Shown: positions 39,213 to 48,803, counted from the stretch's first letter. The stretch: 64,000 nt of DNA from Candidatus Raymondbacteria bacterium RIFOXYA2_FULL_49_16 (GCA_001789205.1 MFYT01000015.1:29866-93865), one strand, 5' to 3'. A program made the numbers and translations. The notes: generated by a model from the letters alone, not told the origin.

Positions 39213-39854
39213 CTACGAGGGTGGTGTCATGGCCCCGTGTTTCAATTCCCATTCCAGCCTGTTGTTCCTGATGTATGCGGCAATCCTGTCATATTCCCCG
39301 GCGTCCCGGATGATATGATCATGATAATCCCGCTGCCATTCAAATGCGTGGTATTTGTCATTGTACCGAATGACCCTTTGTGTGACGGTTTTGAATCCCT
39401 GGATTATTGATCCAATGGAACCAGGCACCCGATAATCGGATATTTTAATTGGTTTTTCCGGTTTATGCGGATCAATTTTATGATGGTTTAAATGATCGTT
39501 CCCCGCACCCCCCGTAGGGGCATTATGCAACATTTGTCTATTTGATTGCAGCATAATGCCCCTACGGTTACGGCGGGCTGGAATCTGTTTTTTTCCGTCA
39601 GGATCCGGGTATCGGACAATCGTAATTATCCCGTGAATATGGTCTGGCATGATTTCATACACACCCAATTCCACGTGATCATGCCTGCGAGGTATTGTTT
39701 TCCAATATTTTTCTGCAATGGCTTTCAATCGAGGATTATTGAAACAGTGCGTCCCATCGCCTGTTTTGATGGTAATAAAATATGACCCCGGCGTTCGATA
39801 GTCCCATTCATGCAGACGGCAGGAACGGCGATTATGTTTAAAATCACTGGACAT
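39213..39854 (-). CDS. REP-associated tyrosine transposase (RAYT)
   Basis: CRLHEWDYRTPGSYFITIKT; YEIMPDHIHGIITIV (HUH); VPGSIGSIIQGFKTVTQRVI; EWQRDYHDHIIRD. Confidence 0.88.
   Translation of the reverse strand: MSSDFKHNRRSCRLHEWDYRTPGSYFITIKTGDGTHCFNNPRLKAIAEKYWKTIPRRHDHVELGVYEIMPDHIHGIITIVRYPDPDGKKQIPARRNRRGIMLQSNRQMLHNAPTGGAGNDHLNHHKIDPHKPEKPIKISDYRVPGSIGSIIQGFKTVTQRVIRYNDKYHAFEWQRDYHDHIIRDAGEYDRIAAYIRNNRLEWELKHGAMTPPS
39506..39567. repeat. REP-like hairpin inside RAYT coding region
   Basis: CCGTAGGGGCATTATGC (39512-39528) and GCATAATGCCCCTACGG (39551-39567). Confidence 0.8.
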
Positions 39855-39865
39855 GGTATTACCTT

Positions 39866-40285
39866 TTATTCCTGATACTCTACCTGATTCGCCTTGCACC
39901 ATTCCCTGGCAATTTCGAGATACCGACCGTTTTTATGCCCATACCATTTATCCATAAGACCGTAATGTTCACACATGCGGCGGAACTTCTGGAAAGCTCC
40001 CCGGCCTTTAATGGCGCCTATGAGGCTGTTCCGGGCCGTTGGATCGTTTATGGTTGCGCAGAAACTTTCCATTATTTCATAATCGTGAATGTCATATTTT
40101 GAGGGTAGCGGCAGCCAATCCTCTCCCTCATACTTTTCCCCGGCATTCTCGCCATCTTCTTCGGCCCTTAGTTCTTCGCCGGTAACCATCTCAATTTCAC
40201 CGGTCTTACGATTGAGAAAGGCGGTTATTTCCTCGCTCTGGCAATCCATGCTCTCCGCGATTTCCGAGAGTTTGGGTTTTGTCAT
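39866..40285 (-). CDS. UPF0158 family protein
   Basis: FLNRKTGEIEMVTGEE...SKYDIHDYEIMESFCATI...FRRMCEHYGLMDKWYGHKN; start revised. Confidence 0.7.
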   Translation of the reverse strand: MTKPKLSEIAESMDCQSEEITAFLNRKTGEIEMVTGEELRAEEDGENAGEKYEGEDWLPLPSKYDIHDYEIMESFCATINDPTARNSLIGAIKGRGAFQKFRRMCEHYGLMDKWYGHKNGRYLEIAREWCKANQVEYQE

Positions 40286-40298
40286 AATACCCTCTGTT

Positions 40299-41204
40299 TC
40301 ATCCGCAGCATTTCTTGTATTTTTTCCCGCTCCCGCAGGGACAAGGGTCGTTGCGTCCCGGGGCCGGAGTGTTGATAACAGATGCCGGTGTTGCGCCGGG
40401 TAAGGTGGTATTTTCCAGGGGAAATCGCCTGTCAACGCCGTTTATCTCGCGGTATCGTTCATACATTGTTTTCAGCCGTTCGTGCCGTTTTTTCAGGATA
40501 TACGCAATATCGGGTATTTGTTCCGCCATCCGGGCAACGGCGGTTTCCGGCGTAAAGGGATAACCCTTCCATCCGTGCGGTTTTGACCATGAACACGAGC
40601 GGTAATCATACATGAAAGAAGGATATTGCGGTTTTTTCACCTTTTTACCGTCCACAATGGGAGTAAGAAACAGGAACCCTGATGTGCAGGGACACCATGG
40701 CCTGAAGCAGTAGGAGTCATCAATGGCATAGGTTTTATTTTCAATTGAAATTTGCAGCCAGGGGTTCCAGGGAAAGATGTCCCGGTACAACGTGCACTGG
40801 CTTCCAAGTTCGATTTCCTCGACGTCGAATTCCGGGAAAGGGCCTGTTTCCGGATTATAATTCCCATCTTGCAGCGCCTTTGTCACGCGAAAGACGTTTT
40901 TCAGCAAATTCAGGCCGTCAGCGTCAAGTTCCCCGTTTATTCTGGAGTTGATGGATGGGCCTCTCTCGCCGCCCCCGGTATTTTTGACGATATTGTCCAG
41001 GTCCAAATCGAGACTCAAATCCGGAATCAGGGGGCCCTGGCGCCCATCCTTGATGAATGACACTGTCATTTCCCTGCACATGCAGAAGGGGTTTTCGCAG
41101 ACCTTGAAACCGGAAACGAGTTCCAGACCATCGGGGGAGAACTGCCAGAGGAGCCTTTTGTTCCCATCAAGCGCAACAGTAACCGCCATAAGTAAATCCT
41201 TCAT
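40299..41204 (-). CDS. SEC-C metal-binding motif protein
   Basis: C-terminal PGRNDPCPCGSGKKYKKCCG. Confidence 0.75.
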   Translation of the reverse strand: MKDLLMAVTVALDGNKRLLWQFSPDGLELVSGFKVCENPFCMCREMTVSFIKDGRQGPLIPDLSLDLDLDNIVKNTGGGERGPSINSRINGELDADGLNLLKNVFRVTKALQDGNYNPETGPFPEFDVEEIELGSQCTLYRDIFPWNPWLQISIENKTYAIDDSYCFRPWCPCTSGFLFLTPIVDGKKVKKPQYPSFMYDYRSCSWSKPHGWKGYPFTPETAVARMAEQIPDIAYILKKRHERLKTMYERYREINGVDRRFPLENTTLPGATPASVINTPAPGRNDPCPCGSGKKYKKCCG

Positions 41205-41237
41205 TAGCAGCCGATCCGGGCCGCGAATTCAATGGTC

Positions 41238-41486
41238 TCATTTTACGGGCTTATTATATTTTGCCAGGATCTCCTTCATCTGATCTGACGAAGGAGAGGA
41301 CAGCACAAAGATGTTCCTGTAGTCGCGCCGTTCCTTTATCTTGAAATTCACGACGATCCTTTTGTTGTCGGGAAACATCTTGTGTTTCCGTTTCATCAGC
41401 ATCCGGAAGTCTTTCATCAATTCCCTGCGCAGGCCGGGGGCTGATGCGCCGATTTTGTCGAGGGACATGTTCTTGAGCCTCTTGAG
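41238..41486 (-). pseudogene. 3' remnant of a gene truncated by the RAYT tandem repeat
   Basis: Frame QEQLKRLKNMSLDKIGASAPGLRRELMKDFR... continues upstream of the apparent ATG into the repeat boundary at ~41487. Confidence 0.45.
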
Positions 41487-42594
41487 TTGTTCTTGATGTA
41501 TGCGGCAATCCTGTCATATTTCCCAGTGTCCCGGATAATTGGTTTTTCCGGTGTATGCGGATCAATTTTATGATGGTTTATATGATCGTTCCCCGCACCC
41601 CCCGTAGGGGCATTATGCTGCAACCCAATAAACAAATGTTGCATAATGCCCCTGCGGGGGGTGGTATGATGGCGGGCTGGTATCTGTTTTTTTCCGTCCG
41701 GATCAGGGTACCGGACAATCGTAATTATCCCGTGAATATGGTCTGGCATGATTTCATACACACCCAATTCCACGTGATCATGCCTGCGGGGTATTGTTTT
41801 GTTGATGGCCGGATGCATGGGTCCTCCAGCGGGAGAATACTTCGGCAATATTAGATAGTCAATGGTGATAATACTTTTTGCCTGGAAGTGTTGTCAATGA
41901 ACTCATATATTTTTTTATTCGTCGACAACCCCGCCCAATTCATAAACCACCCCGTGTTTCAATTCCAATTCCGGCCTGTTGTTCTTGATGTATGCGGCAA
42001 TCCTGTCATATTTCCCAGTGTCCCGGATAATTGGTTTTTCCGGTGTATGCGGATCAATTTTATGATGGTTTATATGATCGTTCCCCGCACCCCCCGTAGG
42101 GGCATTATGCTGCAACCCAATAAACAAATGTTGCATAATGCCCCTGCGGGGGGTGGTATGATGGCGGGCTGGTATCTGTTTTTTTCCGTCCGGATCAGGG
42201 TACCGGACAATCGTAATTATCCCGTGAATATGGTCTGGCATGATTTCATACACACCCAATTCCACGTGATCATGCCTGCGGGGTATTGTTTTGTTGATGG
42301 CCGGATGCATGGGTCCTCCAGCGGGAGAATACTTCGGCAATATTAGATAGTCAATGGTGATAATACTTTTTGCCTGGAAGTGTTGTCAATGAACTCATAT
42401 ATTTTTTTATTCGTCGACAACCCCGCCCAATTCATAAACCACCCCGTGTTTCAATTCCAATTCCGGCCTGTTGTTCTTGATGTATGCGGCAATCCTGTCA
42501 TATTTCCCAGTGTCCCGGATAATTGGTTTTTCCGGTGTATGCGGATCAATTTTATGATGGTTTATATGATCGTTCCCCGCACCCCCCGTAGCAT
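41487..42594. repeat. tandem direct repeat, period 492 bp, ~2.2 copies, of an internally deleted RAYT plus REP hairpin
   Basis: Units 41487-41978 and 41979-42470 appear near-identical; partial third from 42471 to ~42594; ORFs 41417-41848, 41915-42340 and 42407-42604 encode the same truncated RAYT. Confidence 0.9.
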
Positions 42595-42674
42595 TATGCA
42601 TCATTTATCCATCTGGTTGCAGCATAATGCCCCTACGGGCTACGGGCGGCTTCCTTAACACCAGGCAATATTTT

Positions 42675-43745
42675 TTAATCCTGATTCCCGGTCCTTGTAA
42701 AAAAATGGCAGGGATCGCCCCAGCTGTTCCAGGCAATTGCCCGGCCTGTTGCGGCGATCCTTTGTTCCAGACATGCGGCGCAGTCTGCTGCCGACTCATC
42801 GACACACGGTTTTCCATCGTACAACAGATATTTGTTTCTGACATGCCGCGGGGTGGCCTGCGGCATGATCACATTTGCCCCGTACATCAGCCCCATCTCA
42901 CGACCCTTTTGGTCAATAGTCTGCAATGCTGTTGTCGCGGCAATGTTCACGTCTTTTAACGCAATGCGTGTTGCTGCGATCATATTCAGAGACAACTGGA
43001 ATATTTCATTTTTTCTTTCTGCTATTTCATCTCTGTACCCATTCATGGGGGTTTCATGATGCACAAGGTATGGCCCCATACCGATCATATCAGCGTCAAT
43101 GTCCTTGAAAAAGAGAATGTCATTTGCCAGATCGTTGAGCGTCTGGCCCGGCAGGCCGATCATGACGCCTGTTCCCACCTGAAACCCGGTTTTTTTCATG
43201 GTTTCAAGGCATGTGACGCGGCGTTGCAATGTCTTTTCCGGACCATGAAATTTCTCAAACAGTTCTTTGGCAGTCGTTTCCACGCGCAGCAGATACCGGT
43301 GAGCGCCTGCGTCAAAAAAGCGCCGGTATGTTTCTTTTGACTGTTCGCCAACGCTCAAAGTTATGCCAAGGCCGTGCGGCAGGACAGATGATCGTGATCT
43401 CTGTTTGATTTGCTGAACACCGCCAACGATCAGTTCAATGAATTCCCGGTTGCTTTGCTGGCCCGACTGTAACACAATGGAACCATATCCCTGGCGTGCG
43501 CACCAGAGGGCTGTCTCAATTATTTCATCCTTTGACAGGCAGTACCGTTCAACAGCAGTATTGCTTTTTCTGATGCCGCAGTACGAGCAGTCGAATATGC
43601 ACTCGTTTGAAAATTCAACAAGCCCTCTGAAGTAAACCTCTGAGCCCACATGGTCGACCATGACCTGGTAGGCCTGTGTGCGCAGGGATTCAATGTCAGC
43701 GGGAGACCGGGCGGAGAGAAGATCGAAGATTTCGTTGCTGGTCAT
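42675..43745 (-). CDS. hydE: [FeFe]-hydrogenase H-cluster radical SAM maturase HydE
   Basis: FSNECIFDCSYCGIRKSN (CX3CX2C); VLQSGQQS; CVDESAADCAACLEQRI. Confidence 0.93.
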   Translation of the reverse strand: MTSNEIFDLLSARSPADIESLRTQAYQVMVDHVGSEVYFRGLVEFSNECIFDCSYCGIRKSNTAVERYCLSKDEIIETALWCARQGYGSIVLQSGQQSNREFIELIVGGVQQIKQRSRSSVLPHGLGITLSVGEQSKETYRRFFDAGAHRYLLRVETTAKELFEKFHGPEKTLQRRVTCLETMKKTGFQVGTGVMIGLPGQTLNDLANDILFFKDIDADMIGMGPYLVHHETPMNGYRDEIAERKNEIFQLSLNMIAATRIALKDVNIAATTALQTIDQKGREMGLMYGANVIMPQATPRHVRNKYLLYDGKPCVDESAADCAACLEQRIAATGRAIAWNSWGDPCHFFTRTGNQD

Positions 43746-43826
43746 GATCCCCCCAGCATGCTTCTGTTCTGGATTACCCCCCTTACTAAGGGGGGTATGC
43801 CTGCAGAAAGCGCTTTGGGGGGATCA
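43745..43826. repeat. large nested palindrome spanning the hydG stop to the hydE start
   Basis: Outer arms GATCCCCCCA.../...TGGGGGGATC with inner hairpin CCCCCCTTA-C-TAAGGGGGG (43777-43795). Confidence 0.85.
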
Positions 43827-45248
43827 TACATACAAATCCCGTTCCCCGGTGCAGATCCTGTCATAATACTCTTTTACCGTGGGATAGACCTTGGGCAGTT
43901 TCACTTTTATCTCATTTAATTCCTTCTGAAGTACAACTTCGCCCGCTGCTTTGGTCTCAGGACTTGCAAAATCATCGAGCCATTCCCTGAATGTAAGGAC
44001 AGCGTTGAGCTTGCAGAATTTTCCTTCCGCCCCAGTGCGCAGCAGGTCCATGATGCACGCGCCCGTGCGGCCGCACCGGTACCCTGCAGTGCAGAATGAA
44101 GTAATATAGCCCCTGTCAGATAGTTCTCGTACAAGTTCATCAAGTGAACGCGTGTCACCAAGCAGAAATTGCTGCCGTTTTGCTTCCTGCTCATTATAGC
44201 GGTCGCTGTAGGCGCCAATGCCTATTCGCGAAGAGGCATCGGTTTGAGTGCATCCCAGGGCAATCACGTCGCGCCGTATGGCGGCATTTTCCCGTGCAGT
44301 CACGATCATACCTGTGTAGGGAACGGAGAGCCGGATCACGGTAATAAGCTTTTTAAAATCCTCGTCACTTACTTTGTATTTCAGGTTCTCGTTAAAAGGT
44401 GTGTTTGCCGCAGGTTCTAGGCGCGGGAAGGAGATGGTATGTGGCCCAATGCCAAAGGCTCGCTCAAGTTCACGCGCGTGCGCAACCAGACCCAGCACTT
44501 CAAAGCGCCAGTCGTACAGTCCAAACAAAACGCCCAGCCCCACATCGTCCACGCCAGCCTCCATGGCCCGGTGCATTGCTGAAAGACGCCAGCCGTAATC
44601 GGCCTTTTTTCCGGATGTATGAACCTTCTTATATGTTTCATGGTGATATGTTTCCTGAAAGACCTGAAACGTGCCCAGCCCAGTCTCTTTAAGTATTTTC
44701 AAATCATCGACGGACATTGGCGCTGCGTTTACATTCACGCGCCGTATCCGGCCAATGCCTTTGCACGCCTGCACTTTAATGTCATAAATGGTTTTAATTG
44801 TATCTGCGATATACGATACATTCGAATCCGGATGTTCACCGTATACGACAACGAGCCTTTTATGGCCGATCGTTCCAGCCAATACAGCTGTCTCATTCTT
44901 TATCTCTTCCAGGGTAAGTTGCCTGCGGACTGTTGCGCTGTTGCTGGTCCGGAAACCACAGTAGCTGCAGTTGTTTACGCACTTATTGCTCATATACAAA
45001 GGAGCAAAGGTGACTATACGGTTGTCGTAAACGCTCTTTTTTATTTCCCCTCCGGCGATGCTCATCTCGTTCCATAGCGCGGGATCAGTAACGTTCAAGA
45101 GCGTTGCGGTCTCGTCGAGTGTCAGCGTCTGGATGGACCGCGCTTTTGCGATAATATCGCGGATGCGTTTAGCGTCTGGATTCGTGTTCTGTTCCAGTGC
45201 ATGATGCAATGCCGCGTCGTTGATGAAATCAGCGGTCATGGTTGCCAT
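43824..45248 (-). CDS. hydG: [FeFe]-hydrogenase maturase HydG (radical SAM tyrosine lyase)
   Basis: YMSNKCVNNCSYCGFRTSN; VVYGEHPDSNVSYIADTI; C-terminal CTAGYRCGRTGACIMDLLRTG. Confidence 0.95.
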   Translation of the reverse strand: MATMTADFINDAALHHALEQNTNPDAKRIRDIIAKARSIQTLTLDETATLLNVTDPALWNEMSIAGGEIKKSVYDNRIVTFAPLYMSNKCVNNCSYCGFRTSNSATVRRQLTLEEIKNETAVLAGTIGHKRLVVVYGEHPDSNVSYIADTIKTIYDIKVQACKGIGRIRRVNVNAAPMSVDDLKILKETGLGTFQVFQETYHHETYKKVHTSGKKADYGWRLSAMHRAMEAGVDDVGLGVLFGLYDWRFEVLGLVAHARELERAFGIGPHTISFPRLEPAANTPFNENLKYKVSDEDFKKLITVIRLSVPYTGMIVTARENAAIRRDVIALGCTQTDASSRIGIGAYSDRYNEQEAKRQQFLLGDTRSLDELVRELSDRGYITSFCTAGYRCGRTGACIMDLLRTGAEGKFCKLNAVLTFREWLDDFASPETKAAGEVVLQKELNEIKVKLPKVYPTVKEYYDRICTGERDLYV

Positions 45249-45251
45249 AGG

Positions 45252-46499
45252 TTATCCTTTCTTTTTTTCGCGTTTCAATGCGTCGAGGGCCGCGGGAAAA
45301 GGCGAAAGCACCCTCGGTAAAACCCCCTGGAGCAGAGAGATGGCCACTCCATAATTGGTCATGGGTACGCCCGCCTCGGTTGTCCGCGCAATCCGCGCGA
45401 GCATTTCCCTGCGTGTGAGCATGCATGCACCGCAGTGAATGACCAGTTTATAGGTCTTTAGATTGTCAGGGAAGTCCCGTCCAGCGCAGGTGTCAATAAC
45501 AAGGTCCTTACCTGTGTATTGGCGCAGCCAGCGCGGAATTTTCACCCTGCCGATATCGTCCTGCAGTGGGTGGTGGCTGCACGACTCGGCAATAAGCACC
45601 TTGTCGCCCGGTACGAGCGTATCGATAAGCGCTGCGGCGCGCACTGCCTGGACAAGGTCGCCTTTGTAGCGCATGAAAAGGGTCGAGAAGGTGGTGCAGG
45701 GGACGTCAGCGGGCGTGTCCGCGACCATTTTCATAACCACCTGTGAGTCGCAGACAACCAAGCTGGGCTTTTGTTTCAACGACGCAAGGGCCTGTGTGTA
45801 TTCGCGTTCTTTTACCACCAGGGCCATTGCGTCCGCATCAAGGGCGTCGCGGATGGTCTGTACCTGGGGCAGGATGAGCCTGCCCGCGGGGGCCTGCAGA
45901 TCAATGGGAACAATGAGTACAACAACGCCTCCCGGCAACAGCAGGTCGCCGATAAGGGGCAAGGGGTGGAGGAATTCTTGCGGGCAAAGGCTGATCAGCG
46001 CTTCTCTGACCAGCGTTCTATAGCGCTCGTTGTTTTCCTCATCAACGCTGGAACACAGGACAATATGCGGGGAAACGTCTTTGATTTTATCGACCCAGGC
46101 CTGGGCGGGCGATTCCATGTCGATCTTGTTCACGGCAACAAGGACGGGCAGTTTGCGTTTTTGCGCTTCCTGGGCAATATGGTCCTCGTGTTCCGTCCAA
46201 ATGCCGGGCGTTGTTACCAGCACAACGATCTCAGACCGGTCGAATATCCCGGCGGTTTTTTTTATCCGCTGGTCTGCAAGCACGGTTACGTCGTTTATTC
46301 CCCCGGTATCGAGAAAGACCACCGGACCGATTGGCAGAAGTTCCATGGGCTTTTCCACCACATCAGTGGTTGTGCCGGGCAGGGGAGAGGTGATGGCAAC
46401 GTCCTGGCCCGCGACCATATTGAGGAAACTCGATTTTCCCACATTGGTGCGGCCGAATATGCCAATGTGCAGACGAAGGGATTTTGGTGTGGTGTTCAT
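45252..46499 (-). CDS. hydF: [FeFe]-hydrogenase maturation GTPase HydF
   Basis: GIFGRTNVGKSSFLNMVAGQDVAITSPLPGTTTDVVEKPMEL; AESCSHHP; IHCGACMLTRREML. Confidence 0.95.
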   Translation of the reverse strand: MNTTPKSLRLHIGIFGRTNVGKSSFLNMVAGQDVAITSPLPGTTTDVVEKPMELLPIGPVVFLDTGGINDVTVLADQRIKKTAGIFDRSEIVVLVTTPGIWTEHEDHIAQEAQKRKLPVLVAVNKIDMESPAQAWVDKIKDVSPHIVLCSSVDEENNERYRTLVREALISLCPQEFLHPLPLIGDLLLPGGVVVLIVPIDLQAPAGRLILPQVQTIRDALDADAMALVVKEREYTQALASLKQKPSLVVCDSQVVMKMVADTPADVPCTTFSTLFMRYKGDLVQAVRAAALIDTLVPGDKVLIAESCSHHPLQDDIGRVKIPRWLRQYTGKDLVIDTCAGRDFPDNLKTYKLVIHCGACMLTRREMLARIARTTEAGVPMTNYGVAISLLQGVLPRVLSPFPAALDALKREKKKG

Positions 46500-47890
46500 T
46501 TAATACCCATTGGTTCAGACAATTTATACCCCAGTGCGGTCAAGGTGGCTGCGGAGAGGGTCTTTTCAACCAGCTCTTTGCCAAGTTTTTCCTCAAGAAA
46601 CGTATAGAAATCACTCCGGTTTGCGGCGTGAAATTCCCGCACCAGTTCCTGCGCCCGTTCGTATCCGATAGCGGGCAGAAACGCGGTCACTATTGAGGGG
46701 CTCTTTTTTATGGCCGCGCCGCAGCTAGCGCTGTCAGCGGTAATGCCCGCAACATGGGAGGCGACCATACTGTTTGTCCGTGTCAAGAGGTCGATGGAGC
46801 CGAGCAGCGCATGCGCTGCAAGAGGTAAAAACTCCACGATCTGGCCCGTGCTGCGCGTTATGGCGTCGGACACCAGCGCGTCGTTTGCAATGACCTTCAT
46901 GCCAGCCTGCATGGCTGCCTCTGTTATCACCGGATTAATTTTTCCCGGCATGATTGAGGATCCCTGCTGTACAGGCGGCAATTGTATTTCTCCCAGATAA
47001 TGGGAGAGGCGCAGGTCGTTGGCCATTTTTATTAATGTGCAGGCATGGGCTTTGAGAATGGCCGACACCTCGACCAGACAATCAGCGTTCGCGGTCTGAT
47101 CAACCGCATTCTCCCCGCGCGAAAGACCAAGGCCGGTTATTTCACGTAGCTTTTCAATGACCAGGAAAATGTAGCTCTGCGGCGCGGTCAGGCCAGTGCC
47201 AACGGCGGTGCCGCCGATGTTCACGAACCTGAGGCGTTCCTCGCATTTGAAGGTGCGCCACCGGTCGCGTGCAAGAGCGTCGGCATAGGCGGAAAACTCA
47301 GCGCCAAGCGTCATGGGCACAGCATCCTGGAGTTCGGTCCTGCCCATTTTCACAATATCGGCAAAGGCTTTTTCCTTTTCCTGCACAGCCCCCTGTAACC
47401 CGGCGATTGCGGCGCTCAATGAACGGACGCCGTATATGAGGGCCACCTTCAAGGCCGTGGGATAGGTGTCGTTTGTCGACTGATGCATGTTCACATGCGC
47501 CAACGGATGAACCATGGCGTAATCACCTTTACCGCGGCCAAGGGATTCGATAGCCAGATTGGCGATCACTTCGTTAACATTCATGTTCGTTGATGTACCT
47601 GCGCCGCCTTGCAAAGCATCCACGGGAAACTGGTCTGCGAAATCACCGGCAATAATCCTGTCGCACGCTTGCTCAATGGCATGGGTAATTCCCTGTTCCA
47701 GAAACCCCAGGTCGCTGTTTGCCCTGCAGCAGGCTTTTTTTACCATGGCAAGGGCTTTGATAAGCGCGGGGGCTGTCTTTTCGCCGGTCAAACTGAAATT
47801 TACCACGGCACGCTGCGCGTGAATGCCGTAGTATGCGTCCGCGGGAACGTTTAGTTCGCCAAGCAGGTCTTTTTCCGTACGATAGTTCAT
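46496..47890 (-). CDS. aspA: aspartate ammonia-lyase
   Basis: GSSIMPGKINPVITEAAMQ signature; RTEKDLLGELNVPADAYYGIHAQRA. Confidence 0.92.
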   Translation of the reverse strand: MNYRTEKDLLGELNVPADAYYGIHAQRAVVNFSLTGEKTAPALIKALAMVKKACCRANSDLGFLEQGITHAIEQACDRIIAGDFADQFPVDALQGGAGTSTNMNVNEVIANLAIESLGRGKGDYAMVHPLAHVNMHQSTNDTYPTALKVALIYGVRSLSAAIAGLQGAVQEKEKAFADIVKMGRTELQDAVPMTLGAEFSAYADALARDRWRTFKCEERLRFVNIGGTAVGTGLTAPQSYIFLVIEKLREITGLGLSRGENAVDQTANADCLVEVSAILKAHACTLIKMANDLRLSHYLGEIQLPPVQQGSSIMPGKINPVITEAAMQAGMKVIANDALVSDAITRSTGQIVEFLPLAAHALLGSIDLLTRTNSMVASHVAGITADSASCGAAIKKSPSIVTAFLPAIGYERAQELVREFHAANRSDFYTFLEEKLGKELVEKTLSAATLTALGYKLSEPMGIK

Positions 47891-48138
47891 GCGCTCTTTC
47901 CCAGCGCCGATTTTACCGAAACATGGGGAATGGCGCCCAGTCTGCCGGTCAGTTCGCCCACTTCGTCCGTGGTCATGTCCACGATAATCGTAATAACGCT
48001 GTGGTCGCGCTTCACATGCGGCAGTCCCATGCGCGCGAGTATGGCGTCCCCGTACTCGGTGAGCACTTTGTTCACCTTTGGCGCTGCTTCCTTGCGGTCG
48101 TCAATGATGATGCCGACAAATCCCAGCCTCTTTTCCAT
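47887..48138 (-). CDS. TM1266-family iron-only hydrogenase system regulator
   Basis: EKRLGFVGIIIDDRKEAAPKVNKVLTEYGDAILARMGLPH; upstream of aspA-hydF-hydG-hydE. Confidence 0.88.
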   Translation of the reverse strand: MEKRLGFVGIIIDDRKEAAPKVNKVLTEYGDAILARMGLPHVKRDHSVITIIVDMTTDEVGELTGRLGAIPHVSVKSALGKSA

Positions 48139-48163
48139 TGCATCCTCCTTTGTGAATACAAAT

Positions 48164-48214
48164 AAAAATCCCGATACTGTTCCACAATTTCCTGCAACAG
48201 CATCGGGATTTTTT
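48164..48214 (-). terminator. intrinsic terminator/attenuator immediately upstream of the TM1266 gene
   Basis: Minus strand AAAAAATCCCGATGCTGTT-loop-AACAGTATCGGGATTTTTA. Confidence 0.75.
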
Positions 48215-48278
48215 CACTGTTCTACCCTTGGAGTCAGGGCTGTGGGCCCCTTGCCGCAGGAAATCATTTTTCATTATA
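48187..48278 (-). promoter_or_regulatory. candidate structured leader (riboswitch-like) of the maturation operon, with TATAAT -10 box at 48273-48278
   Basis: Leader ATTTCCTGC (48264-48256) is perfectly complementary to GCAGGAAAT (48195-48187) in the terminator loop. Confidence 0.5.
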
Positions 48279-48320
48279 TAAAATAGCTTCTTTCAGAGGG
48301 AAATTCAATTCAAAATTGTG

Positions 48321-48803
48321 TTATACCAGGCCCATGATAACGATATCTTCGAACTTGTTGTCCAGCTTTTTCCCCTTCTTTTTCACCCCTTCTTTCACAA
48401 AGCCGGTCTTCTCGTACAGTCGTATTGCCGCGGTGTTGCTTGCAAAGACCTCTAGCTCTATTCTTTCGAGGCCGCGTTCCCGCGCGTGGGAAATAGTTCT
48501 GTTCAGAAGTTCTGTTCCAATGCCTTTGTGTCTGAATCCTTCGACAATACCCATGCCCAGCACCCCGGTATGCGCGAGCAGCTCCTGTTCCCTTGGAAGA
48601 ATGTCGCACCAGCCAATCACCTCATCATGCTCAATAGCATAGAACTGGGATTCCTGGTTTTTGATGATTCTTTTCACGAACTGTTCAGTCTGTTGCAAAG
48701 AAAAGCCGGTGGTAGTGGCAAGATAGAGCCGCTCCCTGCATACCGAGGCAACAGCGCGACCAAATGACCTGCATTTTTCCAAAGACACGTATTCGATGAC
48801 CAT
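48321..48803 (-). CDS. GNAT family N-acetyltransferase
   Basis: GVLGMGIVEGFRHKGIGTELLNRTISHARERGLERIELEVFASNTAAIRLYEKTGFVKEG. Confidence 0.85.
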   Translation of the reverse strand: MVIEYVSLEKCRSFGRAVASVCRERLYLATTTGFSLQQTEQFVKRIIKNQESQFYAIEHDEVIGWCDILPREQELLAHTGVLGMGIVEGFRHKGIGTELLNRTISHARERGLERIELEVFASNTAAIRLYEKTGFVKEGVKKKGKKLDNKFEDIVIMGLV

